Positions 7,306 to 14,843 of a DNA stretch of 64,000 nucleotides are shown one piece after another. Both the position numbers and the translations under genes were made by a program. The stretch lies in NCBI RefSeq assembly GCF_012958305.1, contig NZ_JABBYO010000002.1:310001-374000 (forward strand), read 5' to 3'. How positions within the stretch are numbered: the first letter of the stretch is position 1; every line of letters begins with the position of its first letter. Below the pieces are notes generated by a model. The model was not told the origin of the DNA, ran no database searches, and was given only the letters and a program-made list of their open reading frames with translations. Source of the DNA: Tautonia rosea (GTDB lineage: Bacteria; Planctomycetota; Planctomycetia; Isosphaerales; Isosphaeraceae).

Positions 7306-7611
7306 ATTTCCCTCGCCATATCCATTACAAAACCAAACCTGTATTTGTGTGTTATAAAAATCACATCATATTATAATACACGTGAAACATAATGATAGCA
7401 AGTTCTTAATATGCATATTCCGCTCGTTCATAGTATGCAAAACGACGTCTGATCCATAAAGGACTTTCTGGCCATCATCTTAATCATAGGCGACCCCACT
7501 AGAGGAGACGTAATATGGTATTGCGTCACGCAAACATAAAATTAATATAATGTAATTATTAAACAATCGATTAACTAGACAGGTAAAATTTAATAAAATG
7601 CATGAGATCTC
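7306..7611. other. AT-rich gene-free stretch
   Basis: This is the most AT-rich part of the window, with no open frame of note. It probably holds the promoter for the cysteine-rich protein (minus strand) and marks a composition break between cargo and the conjugation genes. No clear repeats or RNA genes were seen. Confidence 0.5.
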
Positions 7612-8415
7612 TCAAACCGGTCTTCTCGATCGTGCCAGGCTGGCCACCCGCATCGACCACCTGTCACTCGCGGCATCGCGCGTCACGGTGAATCGCGTCC
7701 CCTTCCCGTCGCGACCCCAGAGCGTCACGGCATGCGAGCCCGCCCGCCCGCCGTCGACCCACTCCCGGAGTCGAGTGACCATGAGCAGCTGGCGATTCAC
7801 CTCCATCCTGCTCCCGCCGACGAGGCCCGTCAGGGCCCCGCTGATATCCGCACCGATCCCCTCGTAGCTCGGCACGACCAGTCCATCGATGCCCAGGCCG
7901 CCCAGCCGCATCCCGCAATACATCCGGACCAGCCTCCTCCCATCCTGCTCCTCGGTGAAGCGGAGGTCGATCTCGACGCTCCCCTCGCGCACGTCGCCCA
8001 CTTGCACCTCACCCTTCACCATAGTCAGCCTCCCGACGAGGGCCTCGAGGAAGCTGGCCAGCCCGTCCGCCTCGTCGAAGTCCTCGTAGGGGATGTGGAG
8101 CCTGACCGTGATCTCGATCCCGCCGAGCCTCCGGGGCGGTCCTTCGGAGTCCCCGGCGACCTGCCCATCCTCGATCAGGTCGCCCACGCCGACGCCGAGC
8201 GCATTCGCAAGGCTCGCGATGGTGTGCAGGTAGACAAACCTGCCACCCTCGCAGTTCTCGATCGTCCTCCGCGATCGCCTCGCCTCCCTCGCCAGGTCGG
8301 CGACCCTCCATCCCTTCCGGGCCCGCAGCGACTTCAGCACATCCGTCTTGACCCGGTATCGGCCCCGATTCCCGGCCGCCCGATTTTCCTCCTCCACGGA
8401 CCTTGCCCTCCTCAT
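7612..8415 (-). CDS. XRE-family transcriptional regulator with C-terminal sensor-like domain (267 aa)
   Basis: A helix-turn-helix of the XRE/Cro type spans about residues 24-82: TDVLKSLRARKGWRVADLA, RTIENCEGG and LHTIASLANALGVGVGDL. The remainder is an alpha/beta domain with an IEITVRLHIPYEDFDEAD strand-helix and a GSVEIDLRF motif, of unknown ligand. I chose the ATG at 8415; the longer frame runs antisense through the ParB gene. It is divergent from that gene across 144 bp that contain a palindrome, so it may control the transfer operon and itself. This is inference. Confidence 0.83.
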   Translation of the reverse strand: MRRARSVEEENRAAGNRGRYRVKTDVLKSLRARKGWRVADLAREARRSRRTIENCEGGRFVYLHTIASLANALGVGVGDLIEDGQVAGDSEGPPRRLGGIEITVRLHIPYEDFDEADGLASFLEALVGRLTMVKGEVQVGDVREGSVEIDLRFTEEQDGRRLVRMYCGMRLGGLGIDGLVVPSYEGIGADISGALTGLVGGSRMEVNRQLLMVTRLREWVDGGRAGSHAVTLWGRDGKGTRFTVTRDAASDRWSMRVASLARSRRPV

Positions 8416-8481
8416 CGGGTGCGGGATTGAGCCCAGCTTTCGGCCAGTTTTCGGGCAGCGTGCGGTGCCTGTAACCCCTGT

Positions 8482-8492
8482 TCCTACTAGGA
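8482..8492. promoter_or_regulatory. Palindrome in the XRE-ParB divergent region
   Basis: TCCTACTAGGA is an 11-bp palindrome with one central base, placed between the divergent XRE regulator and ParB-like gene. It is a candidate operator for either DNA-binding protein. Confidence 0.4.
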
Positions 8493-8559
8493 TTTCCGTG
8501 GCGGTCGCGGCGTCATGGGGCGTCGCCCGTCGACCCGGACACTCCCGGAGAGACAGCCG

Positions 8560-9375
8560 ATGACGATCGAACAGATCGCGGAAATCCCCCTGGCGGAGAT
8601 CGAGCTGGTCCCGCTGCTGCGCAAGTCCATCGACGAGGAGAGGCTGGAGGGCCTCATGCAGTCGATCCGCGAGGTCGGGCTGCTCTACCCGCCCCGGCTC
8701 ACACGCCGGGGGGAGAAGTACCTGCCGGCCGACGGCTATCACCGCATTGTCGCACTGATGAAGCTCGGCAGGAAGTCCATCCCGGCCCTCGTCGAGGAGG
8801 AGCCCCTCGGCGAGGGGGAGATGATCCGCAAGGGCCTGGTCGCCAACGCGCACCGGGTGGAGAACACGCCCCTGGAGAAGGCCGAGGCGATCGACAGGCT
8901 GATGGGGCTGACCGGCTGGAACGCCTCGACGGTCGCCGAGAAGCTCGGCTTCTCCAACGCCACCGTCTCCCGGCTGCTCTCCCTGCTGGAGCTCCCCGAG
9001 CCGATCCGCGAGCAGGTCCACCGCGGCGACATCTCCCTGAGCGCCGCGAGCGAGCTTGCCCGCGTGGAGGACCCGGGCGCTCAGGCGAGCCTGGCCGCCG
9101 ACGTCGCCTCGGGCCGCCTGACGCGCGACGCGCTGAGCGGCTCCCTCAGGTCGCGGCGGAGGAAACCCACGCCGGGCGGGGTCGCGGCGGCGGGCCCCTC
9201 GCGCATCACGGCGCGTCTTGGGGGCGGGCGCACGGTCTCCGTCGTCGGGGGTGGGATCGACCTCGAGGCGTTCATCGAGGCCCTGGAGGAGGTCCTGGCC
9301 AAGGCCCGCAAGGCGAGGACCCAGGGCATCGAGGCCGCCACCTTCGCCAAGATGCTCAAGGACCAGGCGGGGTGA
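8560..9375 (+). CDS. ParB-like nuclease/partition-domain protein (271 aa)
   Basis: The ATG at 8560 follows GGAGAGACAGCCG. The N-terminal ParB/Srx domain includes IPLAEIELVPLLRKSIDEER, LYPPRLTRRGEKYLPADGYH and MIRKGLVANAHRVENTPLEK, the box II-like NxxR segment with its arginine. Next is a helix-turn-helix (STVAEKLGFSNATVSRLLSL). The C-terminus is a predicted helix (LEAFIEALEEVLAKARKA). ParB proteins bind centromere-like sites in partition or act as regulators on integrative elements. No ParA is adjacent, so a regulatory or accessory role is likely. The stop overlaps the coupling ATPase start by 4 bp. Confidence 0.87.
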   Translation: MTIEQIAEIPLAEIELVPLLRKSIDEERLEGLMQSIREVGLLYPPRLTRRGEKYLPADGYHRIVALMKLGRKSIPALVEEEPLGEGEMIRKGLVANAHRVENTPLEKAEAIDRLMGLTGWNASTVAEKLGFSNATVSRLLSLLELPEPIREQVHRGDISLSAASELARVEDPGAQASLAADVASGRLTRDALSGSLRSRRRKPTPGGVAAAGPSRITARLGGGRTVSVVGGGIDLEAFIEALEEVLAKARKARTQGIEAATFAKMLKDQAG

Positions 9376-10871
9376 CGGGGGGCTGGCGCATGTGGCGAAG
9401 ACGATCGCCGACGCCGGTGGCTCGGCGGCCCTGGGACCTCTCCGAGACGCTCCTGGACCTCTCCGAATCAGACCCGTGGACGATCGGGGACGCCTGCGAG
9501 GGGACGCTCGTGCTGGGCGCGACCGGCAGCGGCAAGTCCTCGGGGAGTGGCCGGGCGCTGGCGCTGGCCTTCCTCCGGGCCGGGTTCGGGGGCCTGGTGC
9601 TCACGGCCAAGCCCGACGAGCGGGCCGTCTGGGAGTCTTACTGCCGCGAGGCCGGGCGGGAGGGCGACCTGCTCGCCTTCGGGCCGGGCAGGCCCCTGAG
9701 GTTCAACTTCATCGACCACGAGCTCCGGAGGCGCGGCGTCGGGGCGGGCCTCACCGAGAACATCGTCAATCTGCTCTCGACGGTGCTGGAGGTCGCCGAG
9801 CGCGGCGGCGGCGGCGGAGGCGGGCGCGAAGACGAGGGGTACTGGAGGCGGGCGATGCGGCAGCTGATGCGGAACCTGGTCGACCTGCTGGTCCTCTCCG
9901 GCGGCGGGCTCTCGATCCCGGACCTGTACAGGCTGGTCGTGTCCGCCCCGACGTCCCCCGGGCAGGCCGTCTCGCCCGAGTGGAAGCGGGAGTCGTTCTG
10001 CTACTCCTGCCTCAAGCGGGCCGACGAGCGGGACAAGACGCCGGGGCAGCGCAGCGACTACGAGATCGTGGCGGACTACCTGATGCTCGAGTACCCGGCC
10101 CTCTCGGAGAAGACACGCTCGGTCATCGTCTCGACCTTCACCAGCATGATCGACGTCCTCAACCGGGGCATCCTCCGGGAGCTCTTCTGCGGCGAGACGA
10201 ACGTGGGCCCCGAGGTCGTCGAGTCGGGCAAGGTGCTGGTGATCGACCTGCCCGTCAAGGAGTTCGCCGAGGTGGGCGCCTTCGCGCAGGTGCTCTGGAA
10301 GTATGTCTTCCAGCGCTCGATCGAGCGGCGCGACGCGGCCTCGAGCCCGCGGCCGGCCTTCTTCTGGGCCGACGAGGCCCAGAACTTCGTGACCTCCTAT
10401 GACATGCAGTTCCAGACGACGGCCCGCAGCTCCCGCGTGGCGACGGTGCTGCTGAGCCAGAACCTGCCGAACTTCTACGCGGCGCTCGGCGGCGGCGAGC
10501 GGGGCAAGGCGGAGGCCGACTCCCTGCTGGCCAACCTCAACACCAAGATCTTCCACGCCAACGGCGACCCGGCCACCAACGAGTGGGCGTCGTCGCTGGT
10601 CGGCCGGACCCGTCAGTTCTTCCTCAACGGCGGCAACAGCTACCAGGCGGGCGACCCTTTCGGCTTCCCCCGGTTGCGCCCGCCGCCCACGGTCAGCGCC
10701 GGCATGTCCGAGTCATACGAGTTCGACCTGCAGCCGAGCGTCTTCACGTCGCTCCGTCGGGGCGGGTATGCCCACGGCGGAGAGGTGGACGGGATCGTCT
10801 TCCAGGGCGGCAGGCGGTTCCGCTGGAACGGCCGGTCGTGGCTCCGACGGACCTTCCGGCAGGGCCCTTGA
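9372..10871 (+). CDS. Type IV coupling protein, VirD4/TraD-like ATPase (499 aa)
   Basis: The GTG start overlaps the parB-like stop (GTGA). Walker A is GATGSGKS at residues 49-56, and Walker B is AFFWADEAQ at about 329-337. The TraM-recognition/TraG-type C-terminal part includes ARSSRVATVLLSQNLPNFY. These hexameric ATPases dock the relaxase-DNA complex on the secretion channel. There is no N-terminal transmembrane pair, unlike VirD4 itself, so it may rely on the membrane protein encoded next. A Gly-rich run at 145-151 is unusual and lies in a loop. Confidence 0.9.
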   Translation: MTGGWRMWRRRSPTPVARRPWDLSETLLDLSESDPWTIGDACEGTLVLGATGSGKSSGSGRALALAFLRAGFGGLVLTAKPDERAVWESYCREAGREGDLLAFGPGRPLRFNFIDHELRRRGVGAGLTENIVNLLSTVLEVAERGGGGGGGREDEGYWRRAMRQLMRNLVDLLVLSGGGLSIPDLYRLVVSAPTSPGQAVSPEWKRESFCYSCLKRADERDKTPGQRSDYEIVADYLMLEYPALSEKTRSVIVSTFTSMIDVLNRGILRELFCGETNVGPEVVESGKVLVIDLPVKEFAEVGAFAQVLWKYVFQRSIERRDAASSPRPAFFWADEAQNFVTSYDMQFQTTARSSRVATVLLSQNLPNFYAALGGGERGKAEADSLLANLNTKIFHANGDPATNEWASSLVGRTRQFFLNGGNSYQAGDPFGFPRLRPPPTVSAGMSESYEFDLQPSVFTSLRRGGYAHGGEVDGIVFQGGRRFRWNGRSWLRRTFRQGP

Positions 10872-10942
10872 CCCCCCCCAACCGGACCGGGCAATCATGC
10901 GATCGACGAATCGGACTTCTCGAGTGGATCGGAGGTGCACCA

Positions 10943-11527
10943 TTGAACGGAACGGATCCCCAGTCGGCCCAGGACGGCCGGCCGACGTTCGCGGAGCTCA
11001 TGATCATCCCGCGCGTGCTCGCCTTCACGGTCGAGGTCTTCCTGCACACCCGGATGGGGGTGCGATACGCGGGCGCCCAGAGCGTGGCGGCCCTGATCCT
11101 GCTGTTGTTCTACGCGGCGATGTGGCAGGAGCACGACCCCGCCCCGATGCTGGCCTTCATGGCGCTGTTCTTCGCGATGTGCGTGAGGAACCGGTTCGAG
11201 GTCCTCCGGAATTACGGCAAGCTGCCCCGCAGCCACTCGCGGTACTCGGGGTACCCCCGGCTGATGCGCTGGGTGACGCGGAAGAGCGAGACCGAGGTCA
11301 AGCAGGTCGACGAGCCGCTCCTCGTCCTCCTCCTGGGTTTCCTCCTCAGCCCGCTCAGCGTGCCCCTGGGCGTCTACCTGATGCTCGCCTCCGGCAGCCT
11401 GGCGCTGTCGGTGCTGACGACCACCCTCATCGAGCGGGAGGAGATGCTCGACCTGAACGACCTGCTGCTCGAGTACAAGGAACGCGCGGAACGGTTCCGC
11501 CGGCTGAGGGACGACGACGAGATCTGA
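10943..11527 (+). CDS. Membrane protein with TTG start (194 aa), transfer operon
   Basis: I chose the TTG at 10943 because GGAGG lies seven bases before it and nothing upstream has such a site. The protein has a soluble N-terminus (AELMIIPRVLAFTVEVFLHT), two hydrophobic segments near residues 45-80 (ALILLLFYAAMW and MLAFMALFFAMC) and a long hydrophobic hairpin (LLVLLLGFLLSPLSVPLGVY plus LASGSLALSVL). An acidic helical tail follows. The position right after the coupling ATPase, which lacks membrane helices, suggests it could anchor that ATPase. I recognise no family. Confidence 0.72.
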   Translation: MNGTDPQSAQDGRPTFAELMIIPRVLAFTVEVFLHTRMGVRYAGAQSVAALILLLFYAAMWQEHDPAPMLAFMALFFAMCVRNRFEVLRNYGKLPRSHSRYSGYPRLMRWVTRKSETEVKQVDEPLLVLLLGFLLSPLSVPLGVYLMLASGSLALSVLTTTLIEREEMLDLNDLLLEYKERAERFRRLRDDDEI

Positions 11528-11542
11528 CGACGAGGAGCGACG

Positions 11543-11842
11543 ATGTCCCGAGACGACGCGAATCCCAAGTTGGGCGCCGGGCACGCCTCGGCCATGTGGC
11601 GGCAGGGGCTCCGCGAGCTGCGTGCCGCCGTGTATCCCGAGTCGAACGCGGCCCAGCCGCCCGAGTATGGCATCTACGGCACCAAGACCCCGGGCGAGGT
11701 CGCCCAGGACCGGCGGACCGCCGCCCGCGACCCCGAGGACGAGCGGGGCGACGGGCAGGCCTCCGCCCTGGAGGCCCGGGAGCGGCAGGCGGAGGCCCGG
11801 TCCGCCTCCGAGCCCCGGGACAGGGGGCCCGATCGCGGCTGA
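11543..11842 (+). CDS. Small charged hypothetical protein (99 aa)
   Basis: The ATG at 11543 follows GAGGAGCG and lies 15 bp after the previous stop. The product is hydrophilic, with a helical start (ASAMWRQGLRELRAAVYPES), a YGIYGTKTPGEVAQDRR segment and a long Glu/Arg-rich tail probably disordered. The YGxYGTxTPGE segment is the most protein-like part. It is cotranscribed with transfer genes by spacing; its function is unknown. Confidence 0.55.
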   Translation: MSRDDANPKLGAGHASAMWRQGLRELRAAVYPESNAAQPPEYGIYGTKTPGEVAQDRRTAARDPEDERGDGQASALEARERQAEARSASEPRDRGPDRG

Positions 11843-12017
11843 TCGGTCCCGAACCGACGCATGAACACCCCGGCGGTGCCCATCGGGATCCGCCGGTATT
11901 TCGGACGATCCCCGTCCGGCGGGAGGCCCGCGGGACGGGGAGGCGTGGAAGGTCCGCGCACCGGGCGCGGGCGGGACGCGACCCCATCGGAAGATCCCCA
12001 ATCCAGGAGACGGAACC

Positions 12018-13115
12018 ATGTCGAGATTCAAGAGTCAGATCGCGGGGCTGGCGCGGCGAAGGCCGGCCTCCCTCACCCTCGGAGTCCTGTGCGGCCTGGC
12101 CCTCACCGCGGCGGCCCACCATTTCGTGCTGCGTCACGACCCGATCCGGCTCCGGGCATGGTGGCAGGTCGCCCCCCGGCTGCAGCAGGCCGAGGAGGAG
12201 ACGCGGGGGGAAGTCGAGGCCGCGACGGGCGAGGTCGAGCGGTTCCTCGACGACCGGGCGGCGCACGCGCGGGCCTTCGCCTCGGACGTCCTCTCCCTGC
12301 GCGGGAAGTGGGCCTACCTCTCCGACTACTTCCACAAAGGCACCCACGAGGAGTACATCGCGGGGTGCTTCGAGCGCCACCTGTTCCGGGGCGACGAGCT
12401 TCGTGCCGTGGTCGAGTCCTCCATCGCCCGGTATGTCACCGAGGTGCAGGGCGCGGAGAATCGGCTCCTGGTCGACCTCCGCGCCGACCTGGCCGACGAC
12501 GCGATCGCCGGCGACGGCTACCTCCCCGCCCTGGACAGCGAGGAGGCGTTCCGGGCGCAGTACGAGGCGATGCTCGAGCGCATCCTGCCCGTCGTCTCCC
12601 GCGACGTCGGGGTGACCGTCACGCGCGAGATGGCGGCGTTCGTGGGCTCGGAGATCGCGGCCCGGATCCTGGCGGACCTCGGCGTCTCGCTGGCGACCCG
12701 GATGGGCGTCTCGGGCGGCATCCTGGGGGCCGGAGCCTCCTCCGGGGCGGTGACCTTCGGGGTCGGCCTGGTCGCCGCCATCCTCGTCGACATGGCCCTC
12801 GATTGGGTGATCCGGAAGGCCGGATACGACCCGGAGGGGGAGATCGCCGCCAAGGTGCAAGAGTCGCTCGAACGGCTGGGGACGCTGATCCTCGAAGGCG
12901 ATGCGCTCGAGTGGTCGCGCTACAGGGATGCCAGGTGGGGCGCCCGCCTGTCCTGGGACGCGGCGGAGCGCGAGGCGGCCCGGGAGTCGGCCCGGTCCAT
13001 CGAGGCGGGCGGCGGCCTGGGCCTCCGACACCAGCTGCGACGCGTCGACGACCTGCGATCCCGGCTGCGAAAGGCCGCGCTCCGGGGCCTGATCCTGGAA
13101 GGGGGTGCGCAGTGA
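12018..13115 (+). CDS. Membrane-anchored hypothetical protein (365 aa), paired with the next gene
   Basis: The ATG at 12018 follows CAGGAGACGGAACC. A transmembrane helix spans about residues 18-36. A long helical periplasmic part rich in Glu/Arg follows, then a Gly/Ala-rich hydrophobic stretch (GVSGGILGAGASSGAVTF and GVGLVAAILVDMALDWVI, about 230-265), and another helical tail. The pattern resembles proteins that insert or oligomerise in membranes. I recognise no named family. The stop overlaps the start of the next gene by 4 bp, so the two products are probably made together, perhaps as a complex. Confidence 0.75.
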   Translation: MSRFKSQIAGLARRRPASLTLGVLCGLALTAAAHHFVLRHDPIRLRAWWQVAPRLQQAEEETRGEVEAATGEVERFLDDRAAHARAFASDVLSLRGKWAYLSDYFHKGTHEEYIAGCFERHLFRGDELRAVVESSIARYVTEVQGAENRLLVDLRADLADDAIAGDGYLPALDSEEAFRAQYEAMLERILPVVSRDVGVTVTREMAAFVGSEIAARILADLGVSLATRMGVSGGILGAGASSGAVTFGVGLVAAILVDMALDWVIRKAGYDPEGEIAAKVQESLERLGTLILEGDALEWSRYRDARWGARLSWDAAEREAARESARSIEAGGGLGLRHQLRRVDDLRSRLRKAALRGLILEGGAQ

Positions 13116-13987
13116 GGAGCCTCCGATACCTGGCGATCGCCGCGGCCCTGGCCGCGATCCCGGCGGGGCAGGCCCACGCCGACCTGAGGGCGAAGGCGGC
13201 CCGCGAGGCCGCGGAATACGTCGTGAAGAAGTTCGGCCGCGCGGCGGCCCGCGAGGGGACCGAGACGCTGGCGGGGCGGATCGCCTCCGCCGGCGCGAAG
13301 CACGGCGACGACGCCATCGCGGCCGTGCGCCGGGTCGGGCCGAAGGCGTTGACCCTGGCCGACGAGGCCGGAGAGATGGCCCCGGACGCCTACCGACTGC
13401 TCGCCAGGCATGGCGAGGACGCGGCCGTCTGGGTGCTCGGACGCCCCGGGGGCAGGCGCCTGTTCGCCGCGTACGGCGACGACGCCGCCGAGGCGCTCGT
13501 CCGCCACAAGGGTCTGGCGGAGCCGGTGATCGAGCGGCTCGGCGGGCCCGCCGTGAAGGCCCTGTCCACCGTCTCGCCCCGGGGCGGGCGGCGGCTCGCG
13601 ATGATGGCCGACGGGGGGGACCTCGCCGCCATCGGCCGCGGGGACGAGCTGATGGCCGTGATCGCCCGCCACGGCGACCCGGCGATGGAGTTCATCTGGC
13701 GCAACAAGGGGGCCCTCGCGGTCGGGACAACCCTCGCCGCCTTCCTCGCCAAGCCCGAGGCGTTCCTGGACGGGACGAACCGGCTGGCCGGGACGGTGGC
13801 GGAGACCGCCGTCCGGCCCCTGGCCGAGGAGACCGCCCGGGGCCTCTCGCTGGCGATCCGGGGGCTGATCGTCCTGGCCGTCCTCGTCCCCGCGGGCGGG
13901 TTCTACCTGGCGGCCCGGCACCCCCGGGCCGCCGCGGGGATCGCCCAGGCGATGATCGAGTTGATGCCGGCGAGACGACGCCGATGA
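13112..13987 (+). CDS. Exported Ala-rich protein with C-terminal membrane helix (291 aa)
   Basis: The GTG start overlaps the preceding stop (GTGA), with GGAAGGGGG upstream. The signal peptide is RSLRYLAIAAALAAIPAGQAHA. The body repeats a motif of about 30 residues around RHGEDAAVWVLGRPG, AYGDDAAEALVRHKGLAEPV and RHGDPAMEFIWRNKG, suggesting a helical solenoid with recurring H/YGD.A. A helix pair near the end (LIVLAVLVPAGGFYLAARHP) would span the membrane. Together with the 365-aa partner it could form an envelope part of the transfer apparatus; this is inference. Confidence 0.75.
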   Translation: MRSLRYLAIAAALAAIPAGQAHADLRAKAAREAAEYVVKKFGRAAAREGTETLAGRIASAGAKHGDDAIAAVRRVGPKALTLADEAGEMAPDAYRLLARHGEDAAVWVLGRPGGRRLFAAYGDDAAEALVRHKGLAEPVIERLGGPAVKALSTVSPRGGRRLAMMADGGDLAAIGRGDELMAVIARHGDPAMEFIWRNKGALAVGTTLAAFLAKPEAFLDGTNRLAGTVAETAVRPLAEETARGLSLAIRGLIVLAVLVPAGGFYLAARHPRAAAGIAQAMIELMPARRRR

Positions 13988-14061
13988 GCGGGATCCCCAA
14001 GTCATTCGTTAAGCGACCCCGGGCGGGCCGTCGGAGTCCGCCCATCACCGAGGAGCCGACC

Positions 14062-14244
14062 ATGTTCGTCGAATGCGAATCGGCCGACCCGGCCGTGCAT
14101 CGCCTCTGCGTCCGCATCGCCCGCCGCTGCGCCTTCGTCATCCAGGCGGTGTTGCGCGAGGAGGAGCGGATCGAGGCGACGCGGGAGTTCTACCGCATCT
14201 GCCGCGAGGAACTGGACAAGCCCGAACCCGTGCGGGAGGTGTGA
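14062..14244 (+). CDS. Small hypothetical protein (60 aa)
   Basis: The ATG at 14062 has GAGGAGCCGACC upstream. The product has an N-terminal CESADPAVHRLCVRIARRC and a helical tail with EEERIEATREFYRICREEL. It is helical and cysteine-containing, with no signal peptide. It fits the tightly spaced operon, but I recognise no family. Confidence 0.6.
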   Translation: MFVECESADPAVHRLCVRIARRCAFVIQAVLREEERIEATREFYRICREELDKPEPVREV

Positions 14245-14245
14245 G

Positions 14246-14578
14246 ATGCCCGAAGGACGAGACCACATGCCCGGCCGGCTGGAGCGGCTGCTCGAGGAAT
14301 GGGCGGCGGACGAGGCCGCCGGGCGGGCCCGCGAACTCGGCGAGGAGGCCGCCGCGACCCATGACGCCCGGATGGCCGAGGCCTGTCGCCTCCTGGCCGA
14401 GGAGCCGGGTCTTTCTCCCCCCGACCCGCCGCCGGTCGGCCCGGGGGAGCTCGATCGGATCGTCGGCGAGCTGGAGCGGGGGTGGCGCGAGGCGGCCCCG
14501 CCTGGGAGCACGCTGGGGCGGACGCTCTCCCGGCAGCCCGCGACGCCGAAGGAGCCGGGCGAAGGGAGGGACCGATGA
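14246..14578 (+). CDS. Small acidic hypothetical protein (110 aa)
   Basis: The ATG at 14246 is one base after the preceding stop and follows GGGAGGTGTGAG. The product is a charged, mostly helical protein (LERLLEEWAADEAAGRAREL) with a Pro-rich middle. It overlaps the excisionase start by 4 bp, so its translation is coupled to that gene. Its function is unknown. Confidence 0.6.
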   Translation: MPEGRDHMPGRLERLLEEWAADEAAGRARELGEEAAATHDARMAEACRLLAEEPGLSPPDPPPVGPGELDRIVGELERGWREAAPPGSTLGRTLSRQPATPKEPGEGRDR

Positions 14579-14766
14579 GCACAGACACGGCGCCGCGGCT
14601 GATCACCGCCGGGGAGCTGGCGGAGCTGATGCGGGTCAGCGAACGCACCCTCTGGCGGCTCCTGTCCGCCGGCAAGCTGCCCGAGCCGGTGCGGATCGGG
14701 CGCAGCACGCGCTGGCGGCTGGAGGAGGTCGCCGCCTGGATCGAGCGCGGGTGCCCCGAGGACTGA
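14575..14766 (+). CDS. Excisionase-type helix-turn-helix protein (63 aa)
   Basis: The sequence ITAGELAELMRVSERTLWRL, followed by SAGKLPEPVRIGRSTRWR and LEEVAAWIERG, is the winged helix-turn-helix of AlpA/Xis-like (MerR-related) proteins. Such proteins bend DNA at attachment sites to direct the integrase toward excision or act as regulators. The start ATG overlaps the previous stop (ATGA), with GAAGGGAGG upstream. It lies 77 bp before the integrase gene, the usual xis-int arrangement. Confidence 0.87.
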   Translation: MSTDTAPRLITAGELAELMRVSERTLWRLLSAGKLPEPVRIGRSTRWRLEEVAAWIERGCPED

Positions 14767-14799
14767 CCTGGCGCGGCCCGGATGCTGAACGTAGAATCA

Positions 14800-14819
14800 G
14801 GGGGCGGTAGACCGCCCCC
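14800..14819. terminator. Perfect hairpin between excisionase and integrase genes
   Basis: GGGGGCGG, a TAGA loop, then CCGCCCCC: an 8-bp perfect stem, followed by GCTTCTTC. It could attenuate read-through from the transfer operon into the integrase gene. The T-run is weak. Confidence 0.45.
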
Positions 14820-14843
14820 GCTTCTTCACTAGGAGACGGCCCG

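Noticed and set aside
11427-13031. Long minus-strand frame opposite the transfer operon
   Set aside because: Shadow of plus-strand genes with strong third-position GC; no ribosome site or domain.
11861-13111. Long plus-strand open frame upstream of the 291-aa exported protein
   Set aside because: It runs antiphase to the 365-aa gene, is Arg/Gly/Pro-rich as expected of a GC-rich shadow, and a GTG at 13112 gives a proper signal peptide.
14800-14819. Hairpin as an attachment-site arm for the integrase
   Set aside because: Its place before the integrase gene fits attenuation better; no second copy near the ssrA end was seen.
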